Source: Desulfurivibrio sp.
Lineage (GTDB): Bacteria; Desulfobacterota; Desulfobulbia; Desulfobulbales; Desulfurivibrionaceae
DNA: 45,884 nucleotides
Direction of reading: 5' to 3'
Assembly (NCBI GenBank): GCA_013791995.1
Contig: VMSS01000230.1
Span: 1-45,884 of the forward strand
Below, in pieces: positions 32,295 through 40,107 of the stretch; positions within the stretch are counted from its first letter, which is position 1, and each line of letters starts with the position of its first letter. The notes beneath the pieces were generated by a model, which was given only the letters and a program-made list of their open reading frames with translations, made no database searches and was not told the DNA's origin. A program made the position numbers and the translations under genes.

Positions 32295-33290
32295 ATGAGA
32301 ATCCTGAGTCCATTCATCGCAGTGTTGGCGCTTATCGCGGTCGCCCTGGTGGCCGCCCAGGTGCCGGGTGGGCAGGCGCTGATGGGGATCATCTTGCCCT
32401 ATCTTGCCTTTGCCCTCTTTTTAGGAGGTGTTGTCTATCGCGTAGTGCAATGGGCAAAATCTCCCGTTCCCTTCCGGATTCCGACCACCTGTGGTCAGGC
32501 CAACTCCCTGCCTTGGATCAAACAGAACAAGATCGATTGCCCCTCCACCAAGCTCGGGGTTATCGCCAGGATGATCCTTGAGGTCGCTCTGTTCCGCTCC
32601 CTGTTCCGCAACACCAAGGCGGAAATGTATGAGGGGCCTAAACTGGTGTATGGCTCCAGCAAATTTCTCTGGCTGTTCGCCCTGCTGTTCCACTATTCTT
32701 TTCTGGTCATTGTTCTCCGTCATATGCGGTTGTTCATGGATCCGGTTCCCGGATTTGTGGCGGCACTTGAGTTCGGCGACGGCTTCCTCCAGATCGGCTC
32801 GCCGGTTTTCTACCAGACCGATGCCCTTTTTCTCGGGGCCATCGCCTTTCTCTTCCTTCGCCGGATATTTCTTGCCAACATCCGGTATATCTCCCTGCCC
32901 GCTGACTACTTCCCGCTGCTCCTGATCTTCGGCATCGCCCTGACCGGCATCCTGATGCGCACCGTTTTCAGAGTTGACGTGGTCGCGATCAAGCAGCTGA
33001 CCCATGGCCTGGCCACCTTCTCTCCAGCCATTGCCGGACAGATTGGATCGATCTTCTTCATCCACATCTTCCTGGTCTGCACACTGCTGATCTACTTCCC
33101 ATACAGCAAGCTGATGCACATGGCCGGCGTCTTCATGAGCCCTACCCGGAACATGATCAACAACAGCCGGATGGTCCGGCACATCAATCCGTGGAATGAT
33201 CCCAACATCAAGCCGCATTCTTACGCTGCCTACGAGGACGAGTTCAGGGAGTTCATGAAGGAAAGCGGAATACCCGTTGAGAAGGAATAA
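32295..33290 (+). CDS. dsrM: DsrM, membrane cytochrome b subunit
   Basis: 331 residues, NarI-like membrane subunit of the DsrMKJOP complex, which links the membrane quinone pool to sulfite reduction through DsrC. About six membrane helices, starting with ILSPFIAVLALIAVALVAAQV; heme-b ligand His residues are likely among FHYSFLVIVLRHMRLF and IFFIHIFLVCTLLIYF. Start ATG 32295 with GAGGT upstream. dsrK follows after five bases. Assignment rests on family sequence and the intact five-gene order. Confidence 0.95.
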   Translation: MRILSPFIAVLALIAVALVAAQVPGGQALMGIILPYLAFALFLGGVVYRVVQWAKSPVPFRIPTTCGQANSLPWIKQNKIDCPSTKLGVIARMILEVALFRSLFRNTKAEMYEGPKLVYGSSKFLWLFALLFHYSFLVIVLRHMRLFMDPVPGFVAALEFGDGFLQIGSPVFYQTDALFLGAIAFLFLRRIFLANIRYISLPADYFPLLLIFGIALTGILMRTVFRVDVVAIKQLTHGLATFSPAIAGQIGSIFFIHIFLVCTLLIYFPYSKLMHMAGVFMSPTRNMINNSRMVRHINPWNDPNIKPHSYAAYEDEFREFMKESGIPVEKE

Positions 33291-33295
33291 AAACG

Positions 33296-34942
33296 ATGGC
33301 AATCATGAAAGCAGATAAACTCGGTATAAGCGTAGCGACGGCCCCGTCCATGATGACCGGGGCTGTTCCGAAAAATGAGTGGTGGGATGTTCCGGCTGAG
33401 TTCACGCCCGGCAAGTATTGCTATCCCGCCAAACCAGAGATCCACGAATACCATCAGAAGAGCCTACCGAAGGAGTTGGGCGGACAGCCTCGGGCATGGG
33501 ATCCGGAGAGCGACGACTGGAAGTTGCCCGAGAACTGGAAGGAGATCATCCTCCAAGGCCTCAAGGAACGGCTGGACAAATTCCGCTCCCTCAAGATCTT
33601 CATGGATTGCTGCGTACGCTGCGGCGCCTGTGCGGATAAATGTCACTTCTTCCTGGGCACCGGCGATCCGAAAAACATGCCGGTTCTCCGGGCCGAACTC
33701 TTGCGGGCGGTATATCGCAACGACTTTACCCTGGGCGGCAAAATCCTGGGCAAGATGGCCGGTGGACGGGAGATGTCCTTCGAAGTGCTGAAGGAATGGT
33801 TCATGTATTTCTATCAGTGCACCGAATGCCGCCGCTGCTCGGTGTTCTGTCCTTACGGTATTGATACCGCCGAGATCACCATGATGGGCCGCGAGCTGCT
33901 CCATCTGGTAGGGGTCAATACCAACTGGATTCTGGAGCCGGCAGCAAACTCGAACCGCACCGGCAACCACATGGGACTCCAGCCCCACACCTTTAAAGAC
34001 AACATCATCTATCTCTGCGACGATATCGAGGAAATCACCGGTATCCGCATCGAGCCGACCTTTAACCGCAAAGGCGCGGAAGTGCTGTTCATCACCCCTT
34101 CGGCGGACGTGTTCGCCGAGCCCGGCATTTACACGGCCATGGGCTACCTGCTGCTCTTCCACCACATCGGTCTGGATTACACTTTCAGCACCTACGCCTC
34201 GGAGGGCGGCAACTTCGGACTCTTCACCAACAACGAAATGATGAAGAAGCTCAACGCCAAGATGTATGCCGAGGCCAAGCGACTTGAGGTCAAATGGATC
34301 CTGGGCGGCGAATGCGGACACATGTGGCGGGTGCTCCATCAGTATATGGACACCATGAACGGCCCGGCCGACTTCCTGCAAGTGCCGACCTCGCCGATCA
34401 CCGGGACGGTCTTCGAAAATGCCGCCTCCACCAAAATGGTCCATATCAGCGAGTTCACCGCGGATCTGATCAAGCACGGAAAGCTGAAACTTGACCCGAA
34501 ACGCAACGATCACCGGGTTGCAACCTATCATGACTCCTGCAACCCGGCCCGGGCCATGGGCTTGTTGGATGAGCCACGGTATGTCTTGCAGAATGTTTGC
34601 AATAATTTTCACGAGATGCCGGAAAACACCATCCGTGAGTCAACCTTCTGCTGCGGCAGCGGCACCGGCTTGAACACCGATGAAATTATGGAACTGAGAA
34701 TGCGGGCAGGGTTGCCAAGGGCCAATGCGGTCAAATATGTGCGCGAGAAGCATGAGGTCAATATGCTTTCCTGCGTATGCGCCATCGACCGCGCCACCTT
34801 GACGAGTCTGATGAACTACTGGAATCCCGACGTGGAGGTCTGCGGCGTGTCCGAGCTGGTTGGCAACGCTCTGGTCATGGAGGGAGAAAAAGAGCGTGAA
34901 ACGGGTCTCCGTTTTGAGCCACTTGCAGGAATGGAGGGCTGA
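33296..34942 (+). CDS. dsrK: DsrK, cytoplasmic iron-sulfur subunit (HdrD-like)
   Basis: 548 residues. Two ferredoxin-type [4Fe-4S] sites: C106-x2-C109-x2-C112-x3-C116 (CVRCGACADKC) and C175-x2-C178-x2-C181-x3-C185 (CTECRRCSVFC). The C-terminal half has CCG-type cysteine motifs (GGECGH, HDSCNPARAMG, TFCCGSGTG), which hold the special catalytic cluster in HdrB/D proteins. DsrK is thought to reduce the DsrC trisulfide or disulfide. Cytoplasmic, bound to DsrM. Start MAIMKADK at 33296; a second ATG four codons on is possible. Confidence 0.96.
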   Translation: MAIMKADKLGISVATAPSMMTGAVPKNEWWDVPAEFTPGKYCYPAKPEIHEYHQKSLPKELGGQPRAWDPESDDWKLPENWKEIILQGLKERLDKFRSLKIFMDCCVRCGACADKCHFFLGTGDPKNMPVLRAELLRAVYRNDFTLGGKILGKMAGGREMSFEVLKEWFMYFYQCTECRRCSVFCPYGIDTAEITMMGRELLHLVGVNTNWILEPAANSNRTGNHMGLQPHTFKDNIIYLCDDIEEITGIRIEPTFNRKGAEVLFITPSADVFAEPGIYTAMGYLLLFHHIGLDYTFSTYASEGGNFGLFTNNEMMKKLNAKMYAEAKRLEVKWILGGECGHMWRVLHQYMDTMNGPADFLQVPTSPITGTVFENAASTKMVHISEFTADLIKHGKLKLDPKRNDHRVATYHDSCNPARAMGLLDEPRYVLQNVCNNFHEMPENTIRESTFCCGSGTGLNTDEIMELRMRAGLPRANAVKYVREKHEVNMLSCVCAIDRATLTSLMNYWNPDVEVCGVSELVGNALVMEGEKERETGLRFEPLAGMEG

Positions 34943-34947
34943 TAGCC

Positions 34948-35328
34948 ATGTACGGGAAAGGAAGAATCATACCTGCGTTAATACTGTTCTTGGGCCTCAT
35001 GACAGCCCCGATGTGGTTTAAATCCGGGGATGTCAGCAAATTGCCTAAACCTGAAAAACCAAAGGACTACACGGAGTGTGTCGCGCCAACTCAGTTCATG
35101 CGTACCGCGCATATGCAACTGCTTAACGAATGGCGCGACGACATCCTGCGCGAGGGCGGCTCCCGAACCGGGAAAACCGCCAACGGCACCGAATATGTAC
35201 GGAGCCTGCAGAATGGCTGCATGAAATGTCACAGCGACAAAAAGAAATTCTGTGACGACTGCCACAACTATGCCTCCGTGAAACCGTATTGTTGGGATTG
35301 TCATCTCCAGCCGAAGGAGGCGATGTAA
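34948..35328 (+). CDS. dsrJ: DsrJ, periplasmic triheme cytochrome c
   Basis: 126 residues. N-terminal hydrophobic anchor (IIPALILFLGLMTAPMWF) directs export and likely stays as a membrane anchor. Three CXXCH motifs: C91-H95 (CMKCH), C102-H106 (CDDCH) and C115-H119 (CWDCH). C44 in YTECVAPT may be the cysteine that ligates one heme in the family. Strong GGAGG precedes ATG 34948. Sits between dsrK and dsrO with gaps of 5 and 1 bases. Confidence 0.95.
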   Translation: MYGKGRIIPALILFLGLMTAPMWFKSGDVSKLPKPEKPKDYTECVAPTQFMRTAHMQLLNEWRDDILREGGSRTGKTANGTEYVRSLQNGCMKCHSDKKKFCDDCHNYASVKPYCWDCHLQPKEAM

Positions 35329-35329
35329 C

Positions 35330-36148
35330 ATGAATAGCAAGAGAAGAGATTTTTTGAAGATTGCCGGGCTTACCGCCATTGCCGGCATTGCCGCACCCTC
35401 GGCCTTTAATACGCTGCTTAAGGGCGAAGCAAACGCCTCATCCGCTCCTGCCGGCGGGCACGGAGCGGCGGCGGTCACCGGCAAACGTTATGGCATGGTC
35501 ATTGATGTCAAAAAGTTTACCGAGAACCCCGGCCTGGCGCAACAATGCGTAACTGCCTGCCACACCGTCCACAATGTTCCGGACTTCGGCAACAGGAAGG
35601 ATGAAATCAAGTGGATCTGGGTTGAATCCTACAACCATGTTTTTCCGGAGAACACCCAGTACAAGCGGCCGGACTCCCTCAAGGAAATGCCCATCCTGGC
35701 CCTGTGCAACCACTGTGACAACCCGCCCTGCGTTCGGGCCTGCCCCACCAAGGCCACCTATAAGACCAAGGACGGCATCGTGGCCATGGACTACCATCGT
35801 TGCATCGGCTGCCGGTTCTGTATGGCCGCCTGCCCTTATGGCGCCCGGAGCTTCAACTGGCGCGACCCGCGCGGCAAGGATGCCAATGGTCAGCCGTTTA
35901 TCAAGGAGTTGAACCCAAAGTTCCCGGCCCGGATGCGCGGGGTTGTTGAGAAATGCAATTTCTGCACCGAACGTCTGGCCATCGGTCAGATTCCGGCCTG
36001 TGTCGAAGTCGCAACCCAAACAAAGGCCCTTGTCTTCGGAGACATGAATGATCCCGAGTCAGAGATCAGCCAGGTACTGAAGACATCCTTTACCATTCAG
36101 CGGAATCCTGCAATAGGGACACATCCATCCCTCTTCTATATTATTTGA
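35330..36148 (+). CDS. dsrO: DsrO, periplasmic iron-sulfur subunit with Tat signal
   Basis: 272 residues. Tat-type signal (MNSKRRDFLKIAGLTAIAGI), so it is exported folded. The mature part has four ferredoxin-type clusters' worth of cysteines: CVTACHTVHN, CNHCDNPPCVRACP, CIGCRFCMAACPYG and CNFCTERLAIGQIPAC. Such proteins pass electrons between the NrfD-type DsrP and the DsrJ cytochrome. RBS GGAGG ten bases before ATG. Same operon as neighbours. Confidence 0.95.
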   Translation: MNSKRRDFLKIAGLTAIAGIAAPSAFNTLLKGEANASSAPAGGHGAAAVTGKRYGMVIDVKKFTENPGLAQQCVTACHTVHNVPDFGNRKDEIKWIWVESYNHVFPENTQYKRPDSLKEMPILALCNHCDNPPCVRACPTKATYKTKDGIVAMDYHRCIGCRFCMAACPYGARSFNWRDPRGKDANGQPFIKELNPKFPARMRGVVEKCNFCTERLAIGQIPACVEVATQTKALVFGDMNDPESEISQVLKTSFTIQRNPAIGTHPSLFYII

Positions 36149-36159
36149 GGTGAAAGATC

Positions 36160-37329
36160 ATGATTGAAAAAGCATTAAAAGGAAGCACGGGGTACTGGGT
36201 ATGGATGCTCTTCCTGCTCTCCATAATGGGTGTGGGTGGTCTCAGCTATGTCCAGCAATTCAACTACGGCCTGGGCATCACCGGCATGAGCCGGGATGTA
36301 ACCTGGGGGATCTACATCTCCCAGTTCACCTTTCTGGTGGGTGTCGCGGCAGGCGGCTTGATGCTGGTCTTGCCGTATTATATCCATAACTACAAAGCGT
36401 TCGGCCGCATCGTTATTCTTGGCGAGTTCATGGCCATCGCCGCCATCGCCATGTGCCTGATGTTCATCATCGCCGACTTGGGCCAGCCCATGCGGGCGCT
36501 GAATGTTCTGCTCCATCCCACCCCCAACTCCATGTTGTTCTGGGATATGATCGTCTTAAACGGCTATCTGTTCCTGAACATCCTCTGCGGCTGGGTGGTT
36601 TTGCAGTCCGAGTACAAAGGAATCAAGTACCCAAGGTGGATCAAGCCTTTTATCTACCTTTCCATCCCTTGGGCAGTCAGCATCCATACCGTCACCGCCT
36701 TCCTGTACTGCGGTCTTCCGGGGCGTCATTTCTGGCTCACCGCCATTCTGGCCCCTCGATTTTTGGCCTCCGCCTTTGCAGCGGGACCGGCTTTGCTCAT
36801 GGTCATCGCCATGGTTCTCAAGCGTACCACCAAGTTTGACGTGGGCCGCGAGGCGCAGGATAAACTGGTGACCATTATCGGCTATGCCGCAATGCTCAAC
36901 TTTTTCTTCCTGGGCTGTGAATTCTTTGTTGCGTACTACAGCCAGATCCCCGGCCATATGCATACCCTGGACTACCTCTTCTGGGGTCTTGGCCATGGCG
37001 ATCAGGTATTCAACAATCTGGTGCCCTTCATGCGCGCTTCCGTGGTCATGGGATTGGCGGGTATTGCTCTGATCTTTGTCTCACGGGCCAAGCAGTCCGA
37101 TGGGCTTCTGGTCGTTTCCTGCCTGCTCATCTTCTTTTCCTTCTGGATCGACAAGGGCCTCGGCCTGGTCCTTGGCGGCTTTGTTCCCACCCCCATGGAC
37201 TATGTAACCGAGTACTACCCCAGCGCTCAGGAACTCGGCATTACCGCCGCCATCTGGGCCACGGGTTTCTTCATTCTCTCCATCCTCTATAAGGTGGCAA
37301 TCAGCGTAAAGCTTGAGAAAGACGCTTAA
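36160..37329 (+). CDS. dsrP: DsrP, NrfD-type membrane quinone-interacting subunit
   Basis: 389 residues with about ten membrane helices, of the NrfD/PsrC family. The helices begin at YWVWMLFLLSIMGVGGLSYV. Conserved-looking points are GITGMSRDVTWGIYISQFTF and HTVTAFLYCGLPGRHFW. The protein exchanges electrons with menaquinone and passes them to DsrO/DsrJ. Start ATG 36160 preceded by GAGGTGAAAG. It ends the operon; a strong terminator follows. Confidence 0.95.
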   Translation: MIEKALKGSTGYWVWMLFLLSIMGVGGLSYVQQFNYGLGITGMSRDVTWGIYISQFTFLVGVAAGGLMLVLPYYIHNYKAFGRIVILGEFMAIAAIAMCLMFIIADLGQPMRALNVLLHPTPNSMLFWDMIVLNGYLFLNILCGWVVLQSEYKGIKYPRWIKPFIYLSIPWAVSIHTVTAFLYCGLPGRHFWLTAILAPRFLASAFAAGPALLMVIAMVLKRTTKFDVGREAQDKLVTIIGYAAMLNFFFLGCEFFVAYYSQIPGHMHTLDYLFWGLGHGDQVFNNLVPFMRASVVMGLAGIALIFVSRAKQSDGLLVVSCLLIFFSFWIDKGLGLVLGGFVPTPMDYVTEYYPSAQELGITAAIWATGFFILSILYKVAISVKLEKDA

Positions 37330-37364
37330 AACAAATCTTTCACGCTGTGCAGCATAGTTGATTC

Positions 37365-37400
37365 AAGGCAAGCTCCTTTGTGGGGCTTGCCTTTTTTTTT
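37365..37400 (+). terminator. Intrinsic terminator of the dsr operon
   Basis: AAGGCAAGC (37365-37373), 11-base loop, GCTTGCCTT (37385-37393), then a run of T. It lies 36 bases after the dsrP stop. Confidence 0.93.
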
Positions 37401-37566
37401 GCCCCACATGGGTTCATTTCCCTTAACGACCTATTTCTCATCAATAATATGGGTGGTTTGCCCGATTGTTATATTGTATTCTGCCGATATCTTTGATAAT
37501 TGACCCTGCTCATTTCGCGTTTTTCCGGAATATTACTGATGCCGGACACCACACACTGAGTCCACC

Positions 37567-39924
37567 ATGACGCCGACGCACACACCCAACAAACACGCAA
37601 TTGCCTCCATCCTCGACAAGATAGGCAATACCCCGCTGATTCCCATTAAGCGTTTGAATCCTCTTAAAAAAGTGGCCATCTACGCAAAACTGGAGGCTTT
37701 CAACCCCGGCGGCTCGGTCAAGGACCGCGTTGCCCTGAACATGATTGAAACCGCTGAAGCCGAAGGAGAACTGACTCCGGACAAAATCGTCCTTGAAGCC
37801 ACCAGCGGCAATACCGGGATCGGATTGGCCATGGTCTGCGCGGTCAAAGGATATAAATGCCAGTTGATCATGCCTGAATCGGCAAGCATAGAGCGCCGTA
37901 AGATTATGGAAGCACTTGGCGCCGAGATTCTCCTGACTCCAGGCAAGCGCGGCACCGATGGGGCCATCGAACAAGCCTATGCCCTGGCCCGCCAATATCC
38001 GGATCGCTATTTCCTCACCGATCAGTTCAACAATGCGGCAAACTGGCAGACCCATTACAAAACGACCGGCCCGGAGATCTGGGAGCAAAGCGAAGGCAAG
38101 GTCACGGACATCATCGCCACCTTAGGAACTTCCGGCACTGTCATGGGTTTGTGCCGCTATTTTGCAGAATTCCACCCGGAAGTGCGCATCACCGCAGTGG
38201 AGCCTTTTCTCGGCCATAAGCTGCAGGGGCTCAAGAACATGAAAGAGTCCTACACCCCTGGAATTTTTGACAAAAAACTTCCATTCCAGATCATCAACAT
38301 CCCTGATGAGGAGGCTTTCAGCTCGGTCCGTCTCCTGGCCAGAAAGGAAGGGATTTTTGCCGGAATGAGCTCAGGGGCAGCCATGTCTGCAGCCTTGACC
38401 CGCGCCGCTCAGCTGAAGGAGGGCGTCCTCGTGGTCATCTTCCCCGACGGTGGCGAGAAATACCTGAGCACCGAACTGTTCACCAAACAGGAACCAGAGG
38501 AATCGCAGCAGGCTGAGCTGCGTTTTTTCAACACCCTCTCACGGAAAAAAGAGGTGTTTCGTTCCATTATTCCCGAAACCGTGACTTTCTACGCTTGCGG
38601 CCCCACCGCCCACGAGCTGGCCCATCTGGCCCACTGCCGCCGATTTATGGTTGCCGACCTCGTACACCGGGTCTTGGTCCTTAAAGGCTATCAGGTCAAA
38701 TTCTACATGAATTTCACCGATCTGGACGACAATACCATCCAGGGGGCGCACCAGCACAAAGAGAGTATTGCCGGGTTCACCGATGCATATATTCAGGAGT
38801 TCAAGCAGGACATGGCTGCGCTGGAAATTCTGGAAGCAACGGGCTACCCCAGAGCCTCCGAACATGTTCCTGCTATGATCACCCTGGCCAAAAAGCTGGT
38901 GGACAAAGGGTACGCATACGAAAAACACGGCTCCATCTATTTTGACATTTCTAAATTCAGCAAATATGGGCGTCTTTCCGGGGTTGACTTGAGCAAGATT
39001 CAGGTCGGCAAAACCGTTGATCTGGATGATTACGAAAAGGAAAACCCGGTTGATTTTACCCTGCTCAAACGCTCGACATTGAGCGAATTGAAAAGCGGTG
39101 TTTTTTTCCAGACAGAATGGGGGAACATGCGACCCGGCTGGCACATTGAATGTGCGGCCATGACCCTGGATCTGCTTGGCGAAACCATGGATATCCATAC
39201 CAGTGGCCGCGATCTGCTTTTCCCGCACCACGAAAACGAAAACGCCATCGCCGAAGCTCTCACCGGCAAACCTTTGGCGAATTTCTGGCTACACAGCGAA
39301 CTGCTGCTGGTGGACAGCAAAAAGATGTCTGTGGACAACCAGAACATCATCACCCTGCGGGATGTCCTGGCCAAGGGCTATACCGGCCGGGAAATGCGTT
39401 ATTTTCTGATCCGCACCCATTACCGGAAGCCGATCAATTTCTCCTTCCGCAGCCTGGACGCAGCCCGCAAAAATCTGCAGCGCCTTGACGGCTTTATCGT
39501 TAAGCTGCTCTGTCTGCCACCAGGTTTGCCCCATCCGGAAGTCGCGGCCTACCTCTCCGACATGGAAGACCGTTTCTTCACCGCCCTGGACGATGATCTG
39601 AACGTTTCGAAAGCCTTTGCTGCGCTTTTTGATTTTGTCAAAAAAACCAACCAGATCCTGAGCCAGGGCCTCCTTGATCGGGAACAAAAAGACTATATCC
39701 TGGAAGCTTTACGCCGGATCAACACAGTCCTGCGGATCATGCGACTCGAAGAATGCCCACTTGCCCCGGAGATCGACAGGCTGATCCGGGATAGGGAAGA
39801 AGCGAGGAAACAAAAGGATTGGCAGAAGGCGGATGGGGTGCGCCAGGAGTTGGCGGAAAAGGGTATCGAGGTGGTCGACACCGCAAAAGGCCCTGTCTGG
39901 AAAGAAGTGGAGAAAAAAGATTAG
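37567..39924 (+). CDS. Cysteine synthase / cysteinyl-tRNA synthetase fusion
   Basis: 785 residues in one frame. Residues 1-305 are a PLP-dependent cysteine synthase: NTPLIPIKRL, PLP lysine K52 in NPGGSVKDR, TSGNTGIGLA, GTSGTVMG and MSSGAAMSAAL. Residues 320-785 are a class I cysteinyl-tRNA synthetase: C344 in FYACGPT, TDLDD, GWHIECAAMT (C529) and FPHHENEN. The two ATP signatures differ from normal: HLAH at 353-356 where HIGH is usual, and KMSVD at 586-590 where KMSKS is usual. The zinc site looks intact. The fusion might pass cysteine from synthesis directly to tRNA charging, or the second half may have another role. It stands alone between the dsr terminator and tRNA-Arg. Confidence 0.95.
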   Translation: MTPTHTPNKHAIASILDKIGNTPLIPIKRLNPLKKVAIYAKLEAFNPGGSVKDRVALNMIETAEAEGELTPDKIVLEATSGNTGIGLAMVCAVKGYKCQLIMPESASIERRKIMEALGAEILLTPGKRGTDGAIEQAYALARQYPDRYFLTDQFNNAANWQTHYKTTGPEIWEQSEGKVTDIIATLGTSGTVMGLCRYFAEFHPEVRITAVEPFLGHKLQGLKNMKESYTPGIFDKKLPFQIINIPDEEAFSSVRLLARKEGIFAGMSSGAAMSAALTRAAQLKEGVLVVIFPDGGEKYLSTELFTKQEPEESQQAELRFFNTLSRKKEVFRSIIPETVTFYACGPTAHELAHLAHCRRFMVADLVHRVLVLKGYQVKFYMNFTDLDDNTIQGAHQHKESIAGFTDAYIQEFKQDMAALEILEATGYPRASEHVPAMITLAKKLVDKGYAYEKHGSIYFDISKFSKYGRLSGVDLSKIQVGKTVDLDDYEKENPVDFTLLKRSTLSELKSGVFFQTEWGNMRPGWHIECAAMTLDLLGETMDIHTSGRDLLFPHHENENAIAEALTGKPLANFWLHSELLLVDSKKMSVDNQNIITLRDVLAKGYTGREMRYFLIRTHYRKPINFSFRSLDAARKNLQRLDGFIVKLLCLPPGLPHPEVAAYLSDMEDRFFTALDDDLNVSKAFAALFDFVKKTNQILSQGLLDREQKDYILEALRRINTVLRIMRLEECPLAPEIDRLIRDREEARKQKDWQKADGVRQELAEKGIEVVDTAKGPVWKEVEKKD

Positions 39925-39957
39925 GGCCTGACTCAGGATGCGGGGGCGAAAACGGTA

Positions 39958-39986
39958 TTGCTTTCTTGGCCCGATCGTTCTAATAT
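39958..39986 (+). promoter_or_regulatory. Candidate promoter of tRNA-Arg
   Basis: TTGCTT (39958-39963), 17-base spacer, TAATAT (39981-39986). The tRNA begins 14 bases later. The -35 match is weak. Confidence 0.5.
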
Positions 39987-39999
39987 CTGTCGCACACTG

Positions 40000-40076
40000 G
40001 CGCCCGTAGCTCAGCCGGATAGAGCACCGGCCTTCTAAGCCGTAGGTCACAGGTTCGAATCCTGTCGGGCGCACCA
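40000..40076 (+). tRNA. tRNA-Arg (TCT)
   Basis: 77 bases with encoded CCA. Acceptor GCGCCCG pairs with CGGGCGC; D-arm AGCTCAGCCGGATAGAGC; anticodon loop CTTCTAA with TCT at 40034-40036; T-arm AGGTTCGAATCCT. No island signature is seen at its 3' end. Confidence 0.98.
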
Positions 40077-40107
40077 CGTATCACAACCACCCTGTGGACG
40101 AATCCTG

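Noticed and set aside
33464-34612. 382-residue open frame antisense to dsrK
   Set aside because: Same reason: a mirror of the conserved dsrK frame without its own signals.
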